Below, piece by piece: positions 1-10,789 of a stretch of 64,000 nt of DNA. The position numbers and the translations under genes were made by a program. The stretch comes from Primula veris. Its lineage: Eukaryota; Streptophyta; Magnoliopsida; Ericales; Primulaceae. The notes beneath the pieces are model-generated. The model was given only the letters and a program-made list of their open reading frames with translations, was not told the origin of the DNA and ran no database searches. The stretch covers positions 14,386,501-14,450,500 of the forward strand of contig OY821750.1 of assembly GCA_963682055.1 (NCBI GenBank), in the 5' to 3' direction. Position 1 is the first letter of the stretch. Every line of letters starts with the position of its first letter.

Positions 1-2
1 CT

Positions 3-3000
3 GATGGGAAGAGTGTTATCGAGCAGGTTGAGGAACTCCAACTCATATACCATAGGCTTGAGGTTGAAGGGCTAGTTATCAACGAACCTTTCCAAGTGGC
101 ATTAATGATTGAGAAACTGCCACCTTCTTGGAAAGAGTTTCAAAACTACCTGAAACACAAGCGAAAGGCTATGACCTTGGAGGGACTCATTGAGAGGCTC
201 AATGTTGAGCAAAGCAACCGCCGATCCGGAAGGAAAGGCGGTGGCGGAGCAGGCAACGCGGTTGCCAAGGCCCATGTGGTTGAGGACGTTGTGTCTAAGC
301 GGAAACGCTTTGACAGCGGAGTCGGTGCCTCTCTCAAGAAGAAATTCATGGGAGACTGCTTTGTGTGCAACAAACCGGGCCATCGTGCCGCGGATTGTAA
401 GATGCGCACCGACAAGCCCAAACCCCCCCCAAAGAGGAAGTTCCAAGGGAAAGGGAGGAAGAGGGCACCTGCTCAAGCTAATGTGGCTGAGGGAGGAGAT
501 GATGCTGGACAGGACTATATGCACCTGAGTGCTGTGGTCTCGGAAGTGAACCTGGTGGGGAGCAACCCAAAGGAATGGTGGCTAGACACAGGCGCCACTA
601 GTCACATCTGTGCCAGCAAATGGATGTTCAAGACCTATACGGCCGTGGACAATGAGAGCTGCTTCATGGGGAACTCGGCTACTTCCAGGGTGGAAGGAAA
701 AGGAACCGTGCTGCTGAAGATGACATCGGGAAAGGAGCTCACACTGAATGGCGTGCTCCATGTGCCGGAAATTCGCAAGAATCTGGTTTCCGGGTCCGTG
801 ATGGTGAACAAAGGATTTAAACTTGTATTTGAATCTGCTAAAATTGTAATCACTTTAAACGGAATGTATGTAGGCCGTGGCTATATGACCAACGGCATGT
901 TTAAATTAAATGTTGGTACTCCGGCTCCTAAAGCCGAGTCTGCTATTGTGGGTACTAAGGCTGAGGCCAGTACCAAGAATAATGTAACCGTTAATGTTGC
1001 CCAAGTGGCTAATAAAACTTCGTTTGCTTATTCTTGCGATTCATTTAATTTATGGCATGGTAGATTAGGTCATGTGAATGCTAATTCTATGAAGAAATTA
1101 ATATCACTGAATCTACTACCTAATTTTGTTTTTGATAAACAACATAAATGTGAGATTTGTGTTGAAGCAAAATTAACTAAGTCTTCGTATCAACATATTG
1201 AACGAAGTACTGAACCTCTCGGTCTAATACATACGGATGTATGCGACTTAAAGTTTATACAAACGCGAGGAGGGAAAAGGTATTTCATCACGTTTATAGA
1301 TGATTGTACTAGATACTGCTATGTCTACTTAATGAGAAGTAAAGACGAAGCGGTAGAGAAATTCGCTCTTTATAAGACCGAAGTAGAGAATCAACTCAAT
1401 AAAAAGATTAAAATGTTGAGGAGTGATAGAGGCGGTGAATACGAAGCACCGTTTGCGCAGATATGCGCAGAAAATGGCATTATACATCAAACGACAGCCC
1501 CATACTCTCCGGAGCAGAATGGGGTTGCCGAGCGTAAGAATAGGACGCTCAAGGAAATGATGAATGCTATGTTAATAAGTTCTGGGTTACCCCAGAACAT
1601 GTGGGGGGAAGCGCTGCTTTCCGCCAACTATGTATTGAACAAGCTACCACATAAGAAACGTGATAAACCACCTTATGAACTATGGAAAGGCCATAGGCCG
1701 AGCTATAAATTCTTAAGGGTTTGGGGTTGTCTCGCGAAGGTCCTTGTCTCGCTTCCTAAAAGAACGAGAATAGGGCCAAAGACGGTAGACTGTGTGTTCA
1801 TAGGATATGCACAAAACAGTAGTGCTTATCGTTTTCTCGTGCACAAGTCGGATAATCCCGATGTGCATGCAGATACTATCATCGAAGCTCGAGAAGCTTC
1901 TTTCTTCGAGGAGATCTTTCCCCGCAAGTCTTCCGTAACTGTAGAGACTGAGGAGTCAAACAGTGAGGAAAATGTGGGGGCAAGTGAACCGTTGGAGGAA
2001 GAAGAAGAAGAGCCTCGGCGTAGTAAAAGGGCTAGAAAGGAAACGACTTTCGGTCCAGATTTTGTAACCTTCATGATAGAAGGCGAACCGGCGACATTCA
2101 AACAAGCAATGTCATCCCCGGAAGCCCAATATTGGGAGGAAGCGATCAACAATGAGGTTGAATCGATATTACAAAATCACACTTGGGAACTAGTGGATCT
2201 ACCACCCGGGTGTAAGCCACTAGGACACAAGTGGATCTTCAAGAGGAAGAGAAAGCTCGATGGAACAATCGAGAAATACAAGGCTAGGCTTGTAGTGAAA
2301 GGTTTTAGACAAACCGAAGGTGTCGACTATTTCGACACCTATGCTCCGGTCTCCAGGAAGACGTCAATCCGGATAGTCATTGCTCTCGCAGCACTGTTCG
2401 ATCTGGAAATACATCAAATGGATGTAAAAACGGCGTTCTTGAATGGTGAGTTGGAAGAGGAAATTTACATGGAACAACCGGAAGGGTTTGTGGTTCCAGG
2501 TAAAGCTCACAAGGTGTGTAAACTTGTGAAGTCCTTGTATGGACTTAAACAAGCACCTAAACAATGGCACGAAAAATTTGATAGAGTGATGCTATCAAAC
2601 GGTTTTCGGATAAACGAATGTGACAAATGCGTCTACGTAAAAGGAAATGAAAAGGACTACGTGGTAGTCTGCCTCTACGTAGATGACATGATTATAATAG
2701 GGAGTATTGATAACATCAACTCCACTAAGAAAATGTTGTCACAAAAATTCGAGATGAAAGACTTGGGTGTCGCTGATGTTATACTTGGTATGAAAATTAC
2801 CAAGACATCAGACGGATATGCGCTATCTCAAACTCACTATGTCAGGCAGATGCTTGACAAATTTGATAAAGATAGTAGAGCTACATCCAGAACTCCGATA
2901 GAGATCTCAACCACCCTGAAAAAGAACTTTGGGGAGAGTGTGAGACAATTGGAGTATTCTCGAATAATAGGCAGTCTGATGTACGTCATGAACTGTACTA

Positions 3001-3728
3001 GACCAGACATAGCCAACTCAGTGAGTAGACTGAGTAGGTACACCAGTAATCCCAATGAGGAACACTGGAAGGCCATCATGAGACTTCTCAGATACATGAG
3101 ATACACAGCAGACCGAGGGTTGCATTATACCAGATATCCAGCTGTACTGGAAGGGTATTCTGATGCAAACTGGATCTCGGATTCCAACAGTACACGATCC
3201 ACTAGCGGATATGTGTTCGTGATGGGAGGAGCAGCTGTCTCATGGAGATCATCCAAGCAGACGTGCATAGCTAGATCAACTATGGAATCTGAGTTCATAG
3301 CGTTGGATCTAGCAACAGAAGAGGCTGATTGGCTGAGAAGCTTTCTGGAAGGAATTCCAATGTGGCCGAAACCTGTCCCAGCAATAAGCATGCACTGCGA
3401 TAGTCAGTCGGCTATTGGACGGGCGCAGGATCATATGTATAATGGAAAGTCCCGACATATTCGTCGGAGACATAAATCCGTAAGAGAATTGTTAGCTAAC
3501 GGTGTGGTGTCCTTAGATTTTGTGAGATCTAAAGACAATATAGCGGATCCATTTACAAAAGGCTTGACTCAGGTAGGAGTTGAAGTTTCATCGAGGGGAA
3601 TGGGGTTGAAGCCCATTAAACTGGAAACCTCCTCAGAGGCAACCCAACCCGAACTGGATTCTCCAGCGTCGGGTTCAACGGGAAAACCGAACTGTGGGGG
3701 TGACCGAACAAAGCACTCGGGAACTTAA
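3..3728 (+). CDS. Copia gag-pol polyprotein (5'-partial)
   Basis: The frame is open from the window edge, so the ATG at 96 is internal and the true start lies upstream. Counting residues from that ATG, a CX2CX4HX4C zinc knuckle is near residues 88-101 (nt 357-398). The protease motif DTGA is at 164-167 (nt 585). An integrase with an HHCC zinc region (WHGRLGH...CEIC) follows, then the catalytic acidic residues in HTD, RSDRGG and NGVAERKN. The reverse transcriptase carries YVDD at 861-864 (nt 2676). RNase H has SDANW. No stop or frameshift is seen, and all catalytic motifs are present in the visible part. The 3' end is TAA at 3726-3728. Family assignment to Ty1/copia is firm; the lineage within copia (Tork/Tnt1-like) is only a guess. 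The protein makes virus-like particles, copies the RNA and integrates the cDNA. Confidence 0.93.
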   Translation, partial: DGKSVIEQVEELQLIYHRLEVEGLVINEPFQVALMIEKLPPSWKEFQNYLKHKRKAMTLEGLIERLNVEQSNRRSGRKGGGGAGNAVAKAHVVEDVVSKRKRFDSGVGASLKKKFMGDCFVCNKPGHRAADCKMRTDKPKPPPKRKFQGKGRKRAPAQANVAEGGDDAGQDYMHLSAVVSEVNLVGSNPKEWWLDTGATSHICASKWMFKTYTAVDNESCFMGNSATSRVEGKGTVLLKMTSGKELTLNGVLHVPEIRKNLVSGSVMVNKGFKLVFESAKIVITLNGMYVGRGYMTNGMFKLNVGTPAPKAESAIVGTKAEASTKNNVTVNVAQVANKTSFAYSCDSFNLWHGRLGHVNANSMKKLISLNLLPNFVFDKQHKCEICVEAKLTKSSYQHIERSTEPLGLIHTDVCDLKFIQTRGGKRYFITFIDDCTRYCYVYLMRSKDEAVEKFALYKTEVENQLNKKIKMLRSDRGGEYEAPFAQICAENGIIHQTTAPYSPEQNGVAERKNRTLKEMMNAMLISSGLPQNMWGEALLSANYVLNKLPHKKRDKPPYELWKGHRPSYKFLRVWGCLAKVLVSLPKRTRIGPKTVDCVFIGYAQNSSAYRFLVHKSDNPDVHADTIIEAREASFFEEIFPRKSSVTVETEESNSEENVGASEPLEEEEEEPRRSKRARKETTFGPDFVTFMIEGEPATFKQAMSSPEAQYWEEAINNEVESILQNHTWELVDLPPGCKPLGHKWIFKRKRKLDGTIEKYKARLVVKGFRQTEGVDYFDTYAPVSRKTSIRIVIALAALFDLEIHQMDVKTAFLNGELEEEIYMEQPEGFVVPGKAHKVCKLVKSLYGLKQAPKQWHEKFDRVMLSNGFRINECDKCVYVKGNEKDYVVVCLYVDDMIIIGSIDNINSTKKMLSQKFEMKDLGVADVILGMKITKTSDGYALSQTHYVRQMLDKFDKDSRATSRTPIEISTTLKKNFGESVRQLEYSRIIGSLMYVMNCTRPDIANSVSRLSRYTSNPNEEHWKAIMRLLRYMRYTADRGLHYTRYPAVLEGYSDANWISDSNSTRSTSGYVFVMGGAAVSWRSSKQTCIARSTMESEFIALDLATEEADWLRSFLEGIPMWPKPVPAISMHCDSQSAIGRAQDHMYNGKSRHIRRRHKSVRELLANGVVSLDFVRSKDNIADPFTKGLTQVGVEVSSRGMGLKPIKLETSSEATQPELDSPASGSTGKPNCGGDRTKHSGT

Positions 3729-4205
3729 GTTCCCAGCCCATTTCTAGGATGAAAGAGTGATAGACCTAGACCATCTTAAAGGTGAGCATGAGGCTCTTAA
3801 TGAAAACAAGTATCTCGAAGGTCGAGAGGGGTGAGTCAGGACACCCTTGACTTGAAATCACCTATGACGAGTGTGTATGGCCGATACTATGTGATGAGCC
3901 ATGGGCTAAATCACTAGAGCACTCGGTTGAACTTTGCCAAGGCAGTCCACGGCCAAATATGGACAACAACCAAAGGGCTTAGTAAGTGGTGTAGAGGGGA
4001 CACTGTGTGCGTATTACCCTGGTATGCACAAACGCTAAAGGGTTCAAGGCTTAAAGGCTACCCAATAGTAGCATATCAGATTTTACGTCACTACGGCAGG
4101 TTCAAGGCGCGCGCTACCTGTCCTTATGCAGTGAACTCTTGCGGTTTTCTCTCGTATGCATTTAGGAGCATTTTATTTTCAGCCAATTGCATTCATGTGG
4201 GGGAT
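3729..4205 (+). other. Copia A 3' non-coding spacer with polypurine tract
   Basis: This non-coding stretch lies between the polyprotein stop and the 3' LTR. It ends in GTGGGGGAT (4197-4205) directly before the LTR start TGTTGG. That is the expected place and composition for the polypurine tract that primes plus-strand DNA synthesis. Short ORFs here have no recognisable product. Confidence 0.7.
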
Positions 4206-4601
4206 TGTTGGAAAAACATGTGAAAACATGGGTGTTTCCGAATGGTCACTGGACCAACTTCGAGTCATTATTTCGTGTAACAGCGCTGAGTTGTTTATAC
4301 CGTACTCAACGTGGTTGAGTAGCCCGTGTGACGAGCTTCGTAACGGTATATCACATGACCTATTCGGAGAATGGGTGTGAATACAAAGTGGCTTCAAAGT
4401 TGGTACCTCGGAAGCTCAAATCTGGAAAAAATCTGGAAAAACCGAAATGGTTAATGAGAAAACCATTTTGATTAATCCCATATTGGAAGATTAAGAGTTA
4501 ATCTTACAATATATATACCTTACCAACCCATGTAGTTATTAAACTAACATGTCCACATACACCTAAGAGTATTAGTGTGTACCACACACGCGCGCTCGCT
4601 C

Positions 4602-4833
4602 GTGTCTCGTGTCTCGGGTCTCGGGTCTCGGGCTCAGGCTCGGGCACGGGCACGGGCACGGGCACGGGCACGGGCGTGGGCGTGGGCGTGGGCTTGGGCT
4701 TGGGCTTGGGCTTGGGATTTGGGATTTGGGATTTGGGATTTGGGATTTGGGATTTGGGATTTGGGATTTGGGGAATGTCTCGGGTCTCGGGTCTCGGGTC
4801 TTGGGTCTTGGGTCTTGGGTCTTGGGTCCAAAC
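4602..4833 (+). repeat. Cascade of G-triplet hexamer/heptamer arrays in the copia A LTR
   Basis: Consecutive short arrays change unit stepwise: TCTCGGG units, then GGGCAC x5, GGGCGT x3, GGGCTT x4, GGGATTT x8, then GTCTCGG x3 and GTCTTGG x4. A GGG occurs every 6-7 bases for about 200 bases on the plus strand. The heptamer GGGATTT is not a rotation of the plant telomere unit TTTAGGG. The spacing would permit G-quadruplexes. Confidence 0.92.
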
Positions 4834-5008
4834 CCGAATAGGGAGTTTTGTATAAAATACAAAAGGAGTCCCTAGAGTTTCCAGCAAGAGAAAACGTCAG
4901 CAATGAATGAGAGTAAATGCTGCGGTTTCAGAATTGATTGAGCGGATTCTGGGGGTGTAACTCCCAGAATTAAAGACCAACATTTATGGTTGCGGTTTCA
5001 GTAGAGCC

Positions 5009-5017
5009 TATAAAAGG
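5009..5017 (+). promoter_or_regulatory. TATA box of the copia A LTR
   Basis: TATAAAAGG lies in a GC-richer context (CCTATAAAAGGCAGCC) about 800 bases into the LTR and downstream of the G-rich array. It is the best candidate core promoter, which would place the RNA start at about 5040. Confidence 0.65.
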
Positions 5018-5439
5018 CAGCCATCCCCCTCTCATTTCAGTACACCATCAAACACACAACTCACAGCATAAGCATACACTTAGTGAGAGAGAACCGCACC
5101 ACCAACAGCTCGACCTGTGGTTCGGTGCCGGTTTCCATACGAGCCACTCTGAGATAGAAGTTGTACCTTGGGAACAAAGTCCCGAAACCAGAAACCTTTA
5201 AAGGTGGTTCGGGAAATATTGTTTAAGGGAAACTGCTCAGCAGTTGCCTCTTCTTTTAATTTCTGTTATTTATTTTTCAGTCTTTTACTTTCTGTCCATT
5301 TCATTTCAGTACCGTTTCATTTCTGTAATTTACTTTCCTGTACTGTTTCTTTTCTGTATTTACATTTCAGTACTGTTTACTTTCAGTCTTTCGATTCTGT
5401 TATTTACTTTTCAGTTCTGTAATTTCCAGTATTTACAAA

Positions 5440-5755
5440 AAACAGTCCGGCAGTTTTTTATTTGTTAAAAACCAGTCCGGCAGTTTTTTTTTATGCTTTA
5501 AAACCAGTCCAGTTTGTTTTGTTCAAAACCAGTCCGGCAGTTTGTTTAAAACCAGTCCGGCAGTTTGTTAAAACCAGTCCGGCAGTTTTGTTTAAAACCA
5601 GTCCGGCAGTTTGTTTAAAACCAGTCCGGCAGTTTGTTAAAACCAGTCCGGCAGTTTCTGTAAAACCAGTCCGGCAGTTTCTGTAAAACCAGTCCGGCAG
5701 TTTTTAAAACAGTCCGGCAGTTTATTTATTTCAGTCCAGCAGTTTTATTTATTTG
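5440..5755 (+). repeat. 22-bp minisatellite (core CCAGTCCGGCAG) in the LTR
   Basis: About twelve copies of a unit with core CCAGTCCGGCAG are separated by short T-rich spacers, at a period close to 22 bp. The stretch before it (about 5255-5430) has looser repeats of TTTCAGTACTGTTT type. All of it lies downstream of the TATA box, so it would be in the transcribed R/U5 part of the LTR. Confidence 0.9.
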
Positions 5756-5881
5756 TTGAGTCAGGAATTGTAATTCATATTCCAATTGTGAGAAATAAAA
5801 TTGTTTATTTCCTTTGCGTTCCTGTCTCTTTTATTTATTGTCCTTTCATTATCGTATTCGAAATAGTACCGAAAACCAACA

Positions 5882-7610
5882 GCAAAATGCTTGCAAGGAT
5901 AGACGTCCCTGTCGGACGCCGTGTTCCTGTCGTAATATGTTGCTTTGGCCGAACCCGCCAAGCAAAGGATGCTGCCGTCGGCCGTCAGTCTGTCATCCTT
6001 CCCAAGATACGAGAAAGTTGATCGGTTCTTAATTCGTTCAGCCCAAGAGGTGATTAACTGAAACTAGTTTGTCGCACGAGATTATAAAGGATCTAGGAGA
6101 TGTGTGATTCCTCCTCATCCTAAGAATCTCGAAATATCTGTCGATCATGATATCTTAGACGATATTGAAATAAAATGAGACTGTCATTGATTACTTGTTC
6201 ATATATTCAGTGACGACTGATAATATGAGCAAATTATGAAAGGGAACCATGTACCGTTTCCTGAAGTCAACGTAGAATAGACTGGACTAATAGAAACTTA
6301 CAATCCAATTAGACTCCTTAGCGAAAGTGTGTGCGGACCTGTAGCTCCAACACCATCAATGTTAAACGAGTTCGCTTATTTGGTTATTCGTAAGGAAAAG
6401 TGATGAGAATAATGAGATTGTAGAATGCTCGCCTAGTAGCGCAAGGCTTCTCTCACATATTGGAATTGATTACGAGATGGTTGATTTCCTCGTAATGGAC
6501 GTTATAACGGTCCCCTACTTTATCAGTTTAGTAGTTTCCCAAAAACTGATTATGCAGCATGTGATTGTGGTCACTGTTTTATCTCTATGAAAATTTAGAC
6601 AAAGAGATATAGATAAAGGTCCCTCTGTGACTTCATGTGCTTAAATCAAGTAGTTCCTGACCACGAAACACGATCTCAATTGACTGAGACATTCACTATA
6701 TGGATTAATATAATCCGAGCGGATGTGGTATACCGCCTAAGTGAGTACTTGATCAGCTTGGGATACTTGAACAAGTATTATGCCCTTGCGTGTTATGAAG
6801 CAATCCACATTTTGGATTTTCCCTTCGAGATGAAGGATCTTAGGAAGACACGGTAGTGACTCGGCCCGATGATCGAGTCCTGTAAAGATTGAATCTAAGT
6901 CCATTATTCAGACTACAACCAGAAGGTGTTATGACGTTTTAGTCATCATGACGCTAAGTCGTCAAATTCTTCCATGATCGTTCGATCACTAGACATTGAT
7001 ATAAACACAGTTCGTCCCTGATGAGACGATGAAGAGATATTGAACCATCATGTTTATATCTAAGTACAATAAGCGCATCATTGTACTTGGTCTAATGTGC
7101 TAGAACGAACATCTCGTATGCTGTGAATGGTATAGCTCGACACAGCATCGCGCTAACACGCTGCCATCGAAATGGCACTAAAGACACATTCCCTTACCTT
7201 ATGGTAATTTTGGAAGTGGGCTACTTTATACCATTTGCGTCATCGAGTGTACCTACCCCCTTCGGTACTTGAATTAACGCAACCCTTTTTCGGTTATACC
7301 GATGCCGGTTACTTATCAGACCCGCATAAGGGATATTCCTAACATGTTATGTCTTTATCATTAGGAATAAGGCAATATCTTGGAGGTCTTCGAATGACAC
7401 CAAACGAATCACTCTGATCTACTCGTGCTCTATGAGACGACTAGAGAGTGTATATGGCTTCGAGCTCGTATTAGCCATATTTGAATTACATATGCTCTGT
7501 CTCACGATCCAGATAAAACACTTGCCTTATTTGAGGACAACTTGTTATCGATCAAGAGAGACATGACTAGATTATGCTATTTAGCATTTCTCACCAAAAT
7601 AAATCTTCAC
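5882..7610 (+). pseudogene. Decayed copia element B, 3' half of polyprotein
   Basis: Pieces of a second copia polyprotein are colinear but scattered over all three frames. In order they are: a GPV..P reverse-transcriptase start region near 6335; VRK..NENNEIV and ARLVAQGF near 6390-6450; GIDYE and a MDVIT-like motif near 6463-6510; RLSEYLISLGY near 6735; FEMKDL near 6826; an RSLD..T.VRP segment near 6985; the RNase H motif YTDAGYLSDPHK near 7298; AISWRSS near 7370; and a YEDN-like segment near 7530. Many frameshifts and stops separate them, so no product is possible. The upstream half is absent, because element A is inserted at the 5881/5882 junction and the rest lies outside the window. Confidence 0.85.
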
Positions 7611-7619
7611 ATATGAAGT

Positions 7620-7865
7620 TTAAAAGCATCCAGTTGAATGCTCGTTCTATTCCACGTTAGATTTTCTTGCATCCAGTCGTGTGCAAGTAAATGAAGCATC
7701 CAGTCGAATTCTCGTACCCTTTCTTGAAATATGAAATCCTTGCACTCAGTCGTGTGCAAGTGAGGGGGAACATCTAGGTGAATGTTTATTGCACTAATTT
7801 CTACTTAGTCGAAATCCTCGCACCCTGTCGTGTGCAAGTGAAGGGGAGCATCCAGTCGCATGCTC
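7620..7865 (+). repeat. About 75-bp tandem repeat in copia relic B
   Basis: About three and a half copies carry AGCATCCAGTCGAATGCTC and CAGTCGTGTGCAAGTGA in the same order, at a period of roughly 70-80 bp. They lie between the RNase H remnant and the LTR, in the former 3' non-coding region of the element. Confidence 0.8.
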
Positions 7866-7869
7866 ATGT

Positions 7870-8300
7870 ACTCTTTTTGTCCTTAGACCAAGGTTTTTTC
7901 CCACTGGGTTTTCCTTTGCAAGGATTTAGCGAGACACATTCCCATCATATCTCACTTAAGATTGCCAAAATTAGGGTGAGTATCCTTTTGTATACTTCTT
8001 ACCACTGTGTACTCTTTTGTCCTTCAACTAGAGGTTTTTCCCACCGGGTTTAATCTAGTAAGGTTTTGATGACACACCTGTTTTGTGGTTGATCCCCTAC
8101 TACTACCATTGTTGCACTCTTTTTTCCTTCGATCAGAGATTTTCCCATTGGATTTGCTCTGACAAGGTTTTGATGAGACACACTGTTTTATGGTTAGTTA
8201 TTTACATGGAATTTCGGCCTATATCATTCGGCTATACAGTTTCTCCTAGGTACCGGTTTTGTCCCAAACTGGGTTTTTCGGCCCTAAAGTTTTTATGTGT
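7870..8300 (+). repeat. Repeated CTCTTTT..TTTTTCCCACTGGGTTT motif before the relic LTR
   Basis: Three clear and one weaker copy of a motif reading CTCTTTTGTCCTT, then AGGTTTTTCCCACTGGGTTT, then AAGGTTTTGATGAGACACA occur near 7870, 8010, 8107 and 8240. Motifs of this kind lie between the coding region and the 3' LTR in some plant copia families. Their function is unknown to me. Confidence 0.75.
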
Positions 8301-8372
8301 TTAGCACTGCGAATGAACTCGACTCAGATTGACAGCATGAAGACGAAGAAATCAAGACGTCCAAATGGAGAG

Positions 8373-8599
8373 TGTTGTAGGATATTATTGGCCATCTTGG
8401 GTCTTAGTCTATTGGGTCTATTTTGGGCTTTCTTAGCATATGTAACCCTACCCTCTATTATATAAAGAGGGTTATGGATCTATTGATTTATCTCTCTATC
8501 ACTCGTATTAATGAATAAACATTTCGTCTTGTTGTCTCTCTCTATATTCTCTCCTTATATCTATATACATATATATGTGAGTTAGTATGTCACATAACA
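8373..8599 (+). repeat. Short 3' LTR of copia relic B (end approximate)
   Basis: It starts TGTTGTAGGATATTATTGGCC directly after a purine-rich AATGGAGAG (8364-8372), a decayed polypurine tract. It contains TATATAAAGAGGG (about 8458) and an AATGAATAAA polyadenylation-like signal (about 8509). I place the end at ...CACATAACA (8599) because LTRs end in CA, but without a second LTR the 3' edge is uncertain. At about 227 bp it is short, as in several small copia lineages. Confidence 0.65.
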
Positions 8600-9097
8600 A
8601 TTCAAACATTTTAGGGAGAATTCTCTATAAGTATCTCATATCAACTTATATTCATCCTAAATATCTTAATAAGTTCACATTTCTCATAGATAACATTTTT
8701 TAATTATTTAGTTTATTTACTAAATGGTTATACAAACCAAAATATAATAGACATATTTTATCTCTCTACAAACCCAAAAAAATAGTTTTAAATTATAACA
8801 AAATAAAAAAAAAACAAAAAAAATCACAAAAAAATCACAAAAAATTATAAAAACTTATAAAAAATCACAAAAATCACAAAAAATAAATAGAATTATAAAA
8901 AATGAAAAAATCATAAAAAAATGAAAAAAAATCACAAACTTTTAAAAAAATTATAAAAAAATATTTTTTTTTGTCAATATAACACTTTTTATACCGAAAA
9001 TGCTGTTTTTTCATAAAAAAAAAATACTTTTTCCATCAAAAAGTGAATTTTTTTTATACAAAAAGTGGTTTCCCCATGAAAATGTGCCTTTTTTTTT

Positions 9098-9745
9098 AAT
9101 CTAAATGAGCTGAAAGTGCATCTAGTTCAGTCGAAAGTACATATAGTTCAGTCAAAAGCGTATATAGTACAATAAAAGTGCATATAGTTCAGTCGAAAGT
9201 GCATATAGTTAGTCAAAAGTGCATAAAATTGAGTCGAAATTGCATTCAATTCAGCTGAAAGTACATCTAGTTCCGTTGAAAGTGCATATAATTCAGTCGA
9301 AAGTAAATATAGTTCAATAAAAGTGAGTATGCATATAATTCAGCTAAAATGCATTTGGTTCAGCTGAAAGTACATCTAGTTCAGCTTAAAGTGCATCTAA
9401 TTTAGTCAAAAGTACATATAGTTAAGTTAAAATTGCATATAGTCTAATCGAAAATGAATATAGTACAGTCGAAAGTGCATATTGTTCAATAAAAGTGCAT
9501 ATAGTTCTGTCAAAAATGCATGTGATTCAGCTAAAATTGCATCTGGTTAAGCTAAAAGTGCATCTGGTTCAGCTAAAAGTGCATATGGTTCAGCCAAAAG
9601 TGCATTTAGTTCAATAAAAGTGCATATAGTTCTGTAAAAGGTGCATCTAGTTCAGCTGAAAGTGCATCTAGTTCAGTCGAAAGTGCATCTAATACAGTCG
9701 AAAGTGCATAAAGTTGAATAAAATTGCATATAGTCCAGCACAAAA
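9098..9745 (+). repeat. 20-21-bp minisatellite AAAGTGCATATAGTTCAGTCG
   Basis: About 30 degenerate copies vary at fixed sites (ATAGTT/CTAGTT/CTGGTT and CAGTCG/CAGCTG/CAATAA). The array ends just before the tRNA-derived fragment and lies wholly between the arms of the foldback element. No gene is seen in it. Confidence 0.92.
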
Positions 9746-9775
9746 TGTGCATATATTTTACTTCTAAGTTAAAAA

Positions 9776-9858
9776 AAACTGGATGGATACGAACTACCAG
9801 CCACTTGAACATCGGTGTTGGGTGCAAGCGCTCTTACCAATTTGAGCTTACGGATCTA
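9776..9858 (-). other. tRNA-derived (SINE-like) fragment
   Basis: Read on the minus strand, there is an A-box-like AGCTCAAATTGGTAAGAGCG (compare the tRNA pattern TRGYNNARNNG). About 35 bases later comes a B-box-like TAGTTCGTATCC (compare GGTTCGANTCC), then a T-rich tract. Spacing and order match an RNA polymerase III type 2 promoter. The stems are too mismatched for a working tRNA, so a SINE head or tRNA relic is more likely. Confidence 0.45.
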
Positions 9859-10090
9859 AAATTAGTTTCTAAAAAGGCAATTCAAATTTTAACAAGCATT
9901 GAAATGAGTCAAAAAAGAGTTAAATACATAAAATTCACTTTTTGATGAAAAAGTATTTTTTTTTATGAAAAAACAGCTTTTTCGGTGTAAAAAGTGGTAT
10001 ACTGACAAAAAAAATCATATTTTTTAAAAAAAGTTGTGATCTTTTTTCATTTTTTTTTTTATTTTTTAGCATTTTTATTTTTATTTTTTG

Positions 10091-10789
10091 TGATTGTTTT
10101 CAATTATGAGTGAGGGAGGGAGAAAAAGATATTTTCTGTTTTTTTATGAAATTGGATTTTTTTTATAGTTTATATAGTATGAAAAAGTGGTATATAAGAT
10201 AAATTCAAATTATAATAGGTATTTAGCGTGAATTAAATTTCAAAAGTGGTACAATTAATCCAACATTTAAATTTGTTTTTGATACCCTCTATCATAAATA
10301 TAAAAGCCGTACATATTCTATTTAATCCCATTACCTATAGCATTTTCTCTCTCTAAACATTTTTATCAGATCTGCCTCTCTCTCATCTCACTCTAAAATC
10401 TAGCGATTCACCACCATAACCACGACGACGACCGGTGGTGCACAGTGACGATGACGACGATTTTTCTCTCTTCGGTCTCCATTGTCTTTCTCTTTATATA
10501 TCTATAGTATATATATGTATCTATCTATATATCTATATGTATCACTGTATCTCTCTCCGATCAGATATGCTGGTGGAGATCCGGTGACGATGACGACTTC
10601 CCCATCTGACATTAAATTTTTCTCTCTCAATGTTCGTAAGATGGTGATGATATATATATATATGAGTATGAATGTGTATATATATCAGACGGTGATGATG
10701 ACTTTTTTATTTACAGGAATACTATACTATTTAATTTAGATAAATAGTAATGTTTGAACTAGTATTTTGTATTCATCAATTAGTAACAT
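10091..10789. other. AT-rich spacer, no gene seen
   Basis: This holds a pyrimidine-rich part with TCTCTC runs (about 10345-10395), repeats of the GACGATGACGAC type (about 10419-10460), short TATATA runs and a GTGATGATG repeat. The predicted 85-residue ORF at 10482-10739 is a translation of simple sequence, with no recognisable domain. Confidence 0.6.

Larger units (their letters stand above)
1..5881 (+). mobile_element. Ty1/copia LTR retrotransposon A, 5' end outside the window
   Basis: The order is capsid and zinc knuckle, protease, integrase, reverse transcriptase, RNase H, then a non-coding spacer, a purine-rich tract and an LTR. Integrase before reverse transcriptase is the Ty1/copia order. 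The LTR starts TGTTGG at 4206 and ends CCAACA at 5876-5881, a perfect 6-bp terminal inverted repeat, which fixes the 3' edge. The 5' LTR and primer-binding site lie beyond the window, so the target duplication cannot be tested; the 5 bases to look for are GCAAA at 5882-5886. The coding frame is uninterrupted over the visible 3.7 kb, which suggests a fairly recent insertion. It sits inside an older copia relic whose coding remnants start directly at 5882. Confidence 0.9.
4206..5881 (+). repeat. Copia A 3' LTR (1676 bp)
   Basis: It begins TGTTGG and ends CCAACA. It holds a G-rich mosaic repeat (4602-4833) in the U3 part, a TATA box at 5009-5017, and a roughly 22-bp minisatellite (5440-5755) near the 3' end. 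At about 1.7 kb it is long for a copia LTR, and much of the extra length is tandem repeat. Short ORFs predicted here on both strands are translations of the repeats, not genes. Confidence 0.88.
8790..10090. mobile_element. AT-rich foldback/inverted-repeat element with internal minisatellite
   Basis: Bases 8930-9055 are close to the reverse complement of 9930-10050. Both contain GATGAAAAAGTATTTTTT, GAAAAAACAGCTTTTTCGG-like and TGACAAAAAAAAT-like blocks. The arms run outward into A-rich/T-rich sequence with repeated ATCACAAAAA units, so the outer ends and any target duplication are not resolvable by eye. The interior holds the 21-bp array (9098-9745) and a tRNA-like fragment. It looks like a non-autonomous DNA element of foldback or Mutator type. 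Confidence 0.6.

Noticed and set aside
4602..4833. Interstitial telomere repeat (GGGATTT)n
   Set aside because: The order of bases is wrong: no rotation of GGGATTT or its complement gives TTTAGGG or CCCTAAA.
4504..4903. Several overlapping ORFs on both strands (up to 127 residues, Pro- or Gly-rich)
   Set aside because: They are translations of hexamer and heptamer repeats, which stay open in many frames. There is no domain and no independent start context.
9776..9858. Functional tRNA gene on the minus strand
   Set aside because: Box-like motifs are present but acceptor and anticodon stems do not pair and no clean anticodon loop is visible, so it is called a tRNA-derived fragment only.
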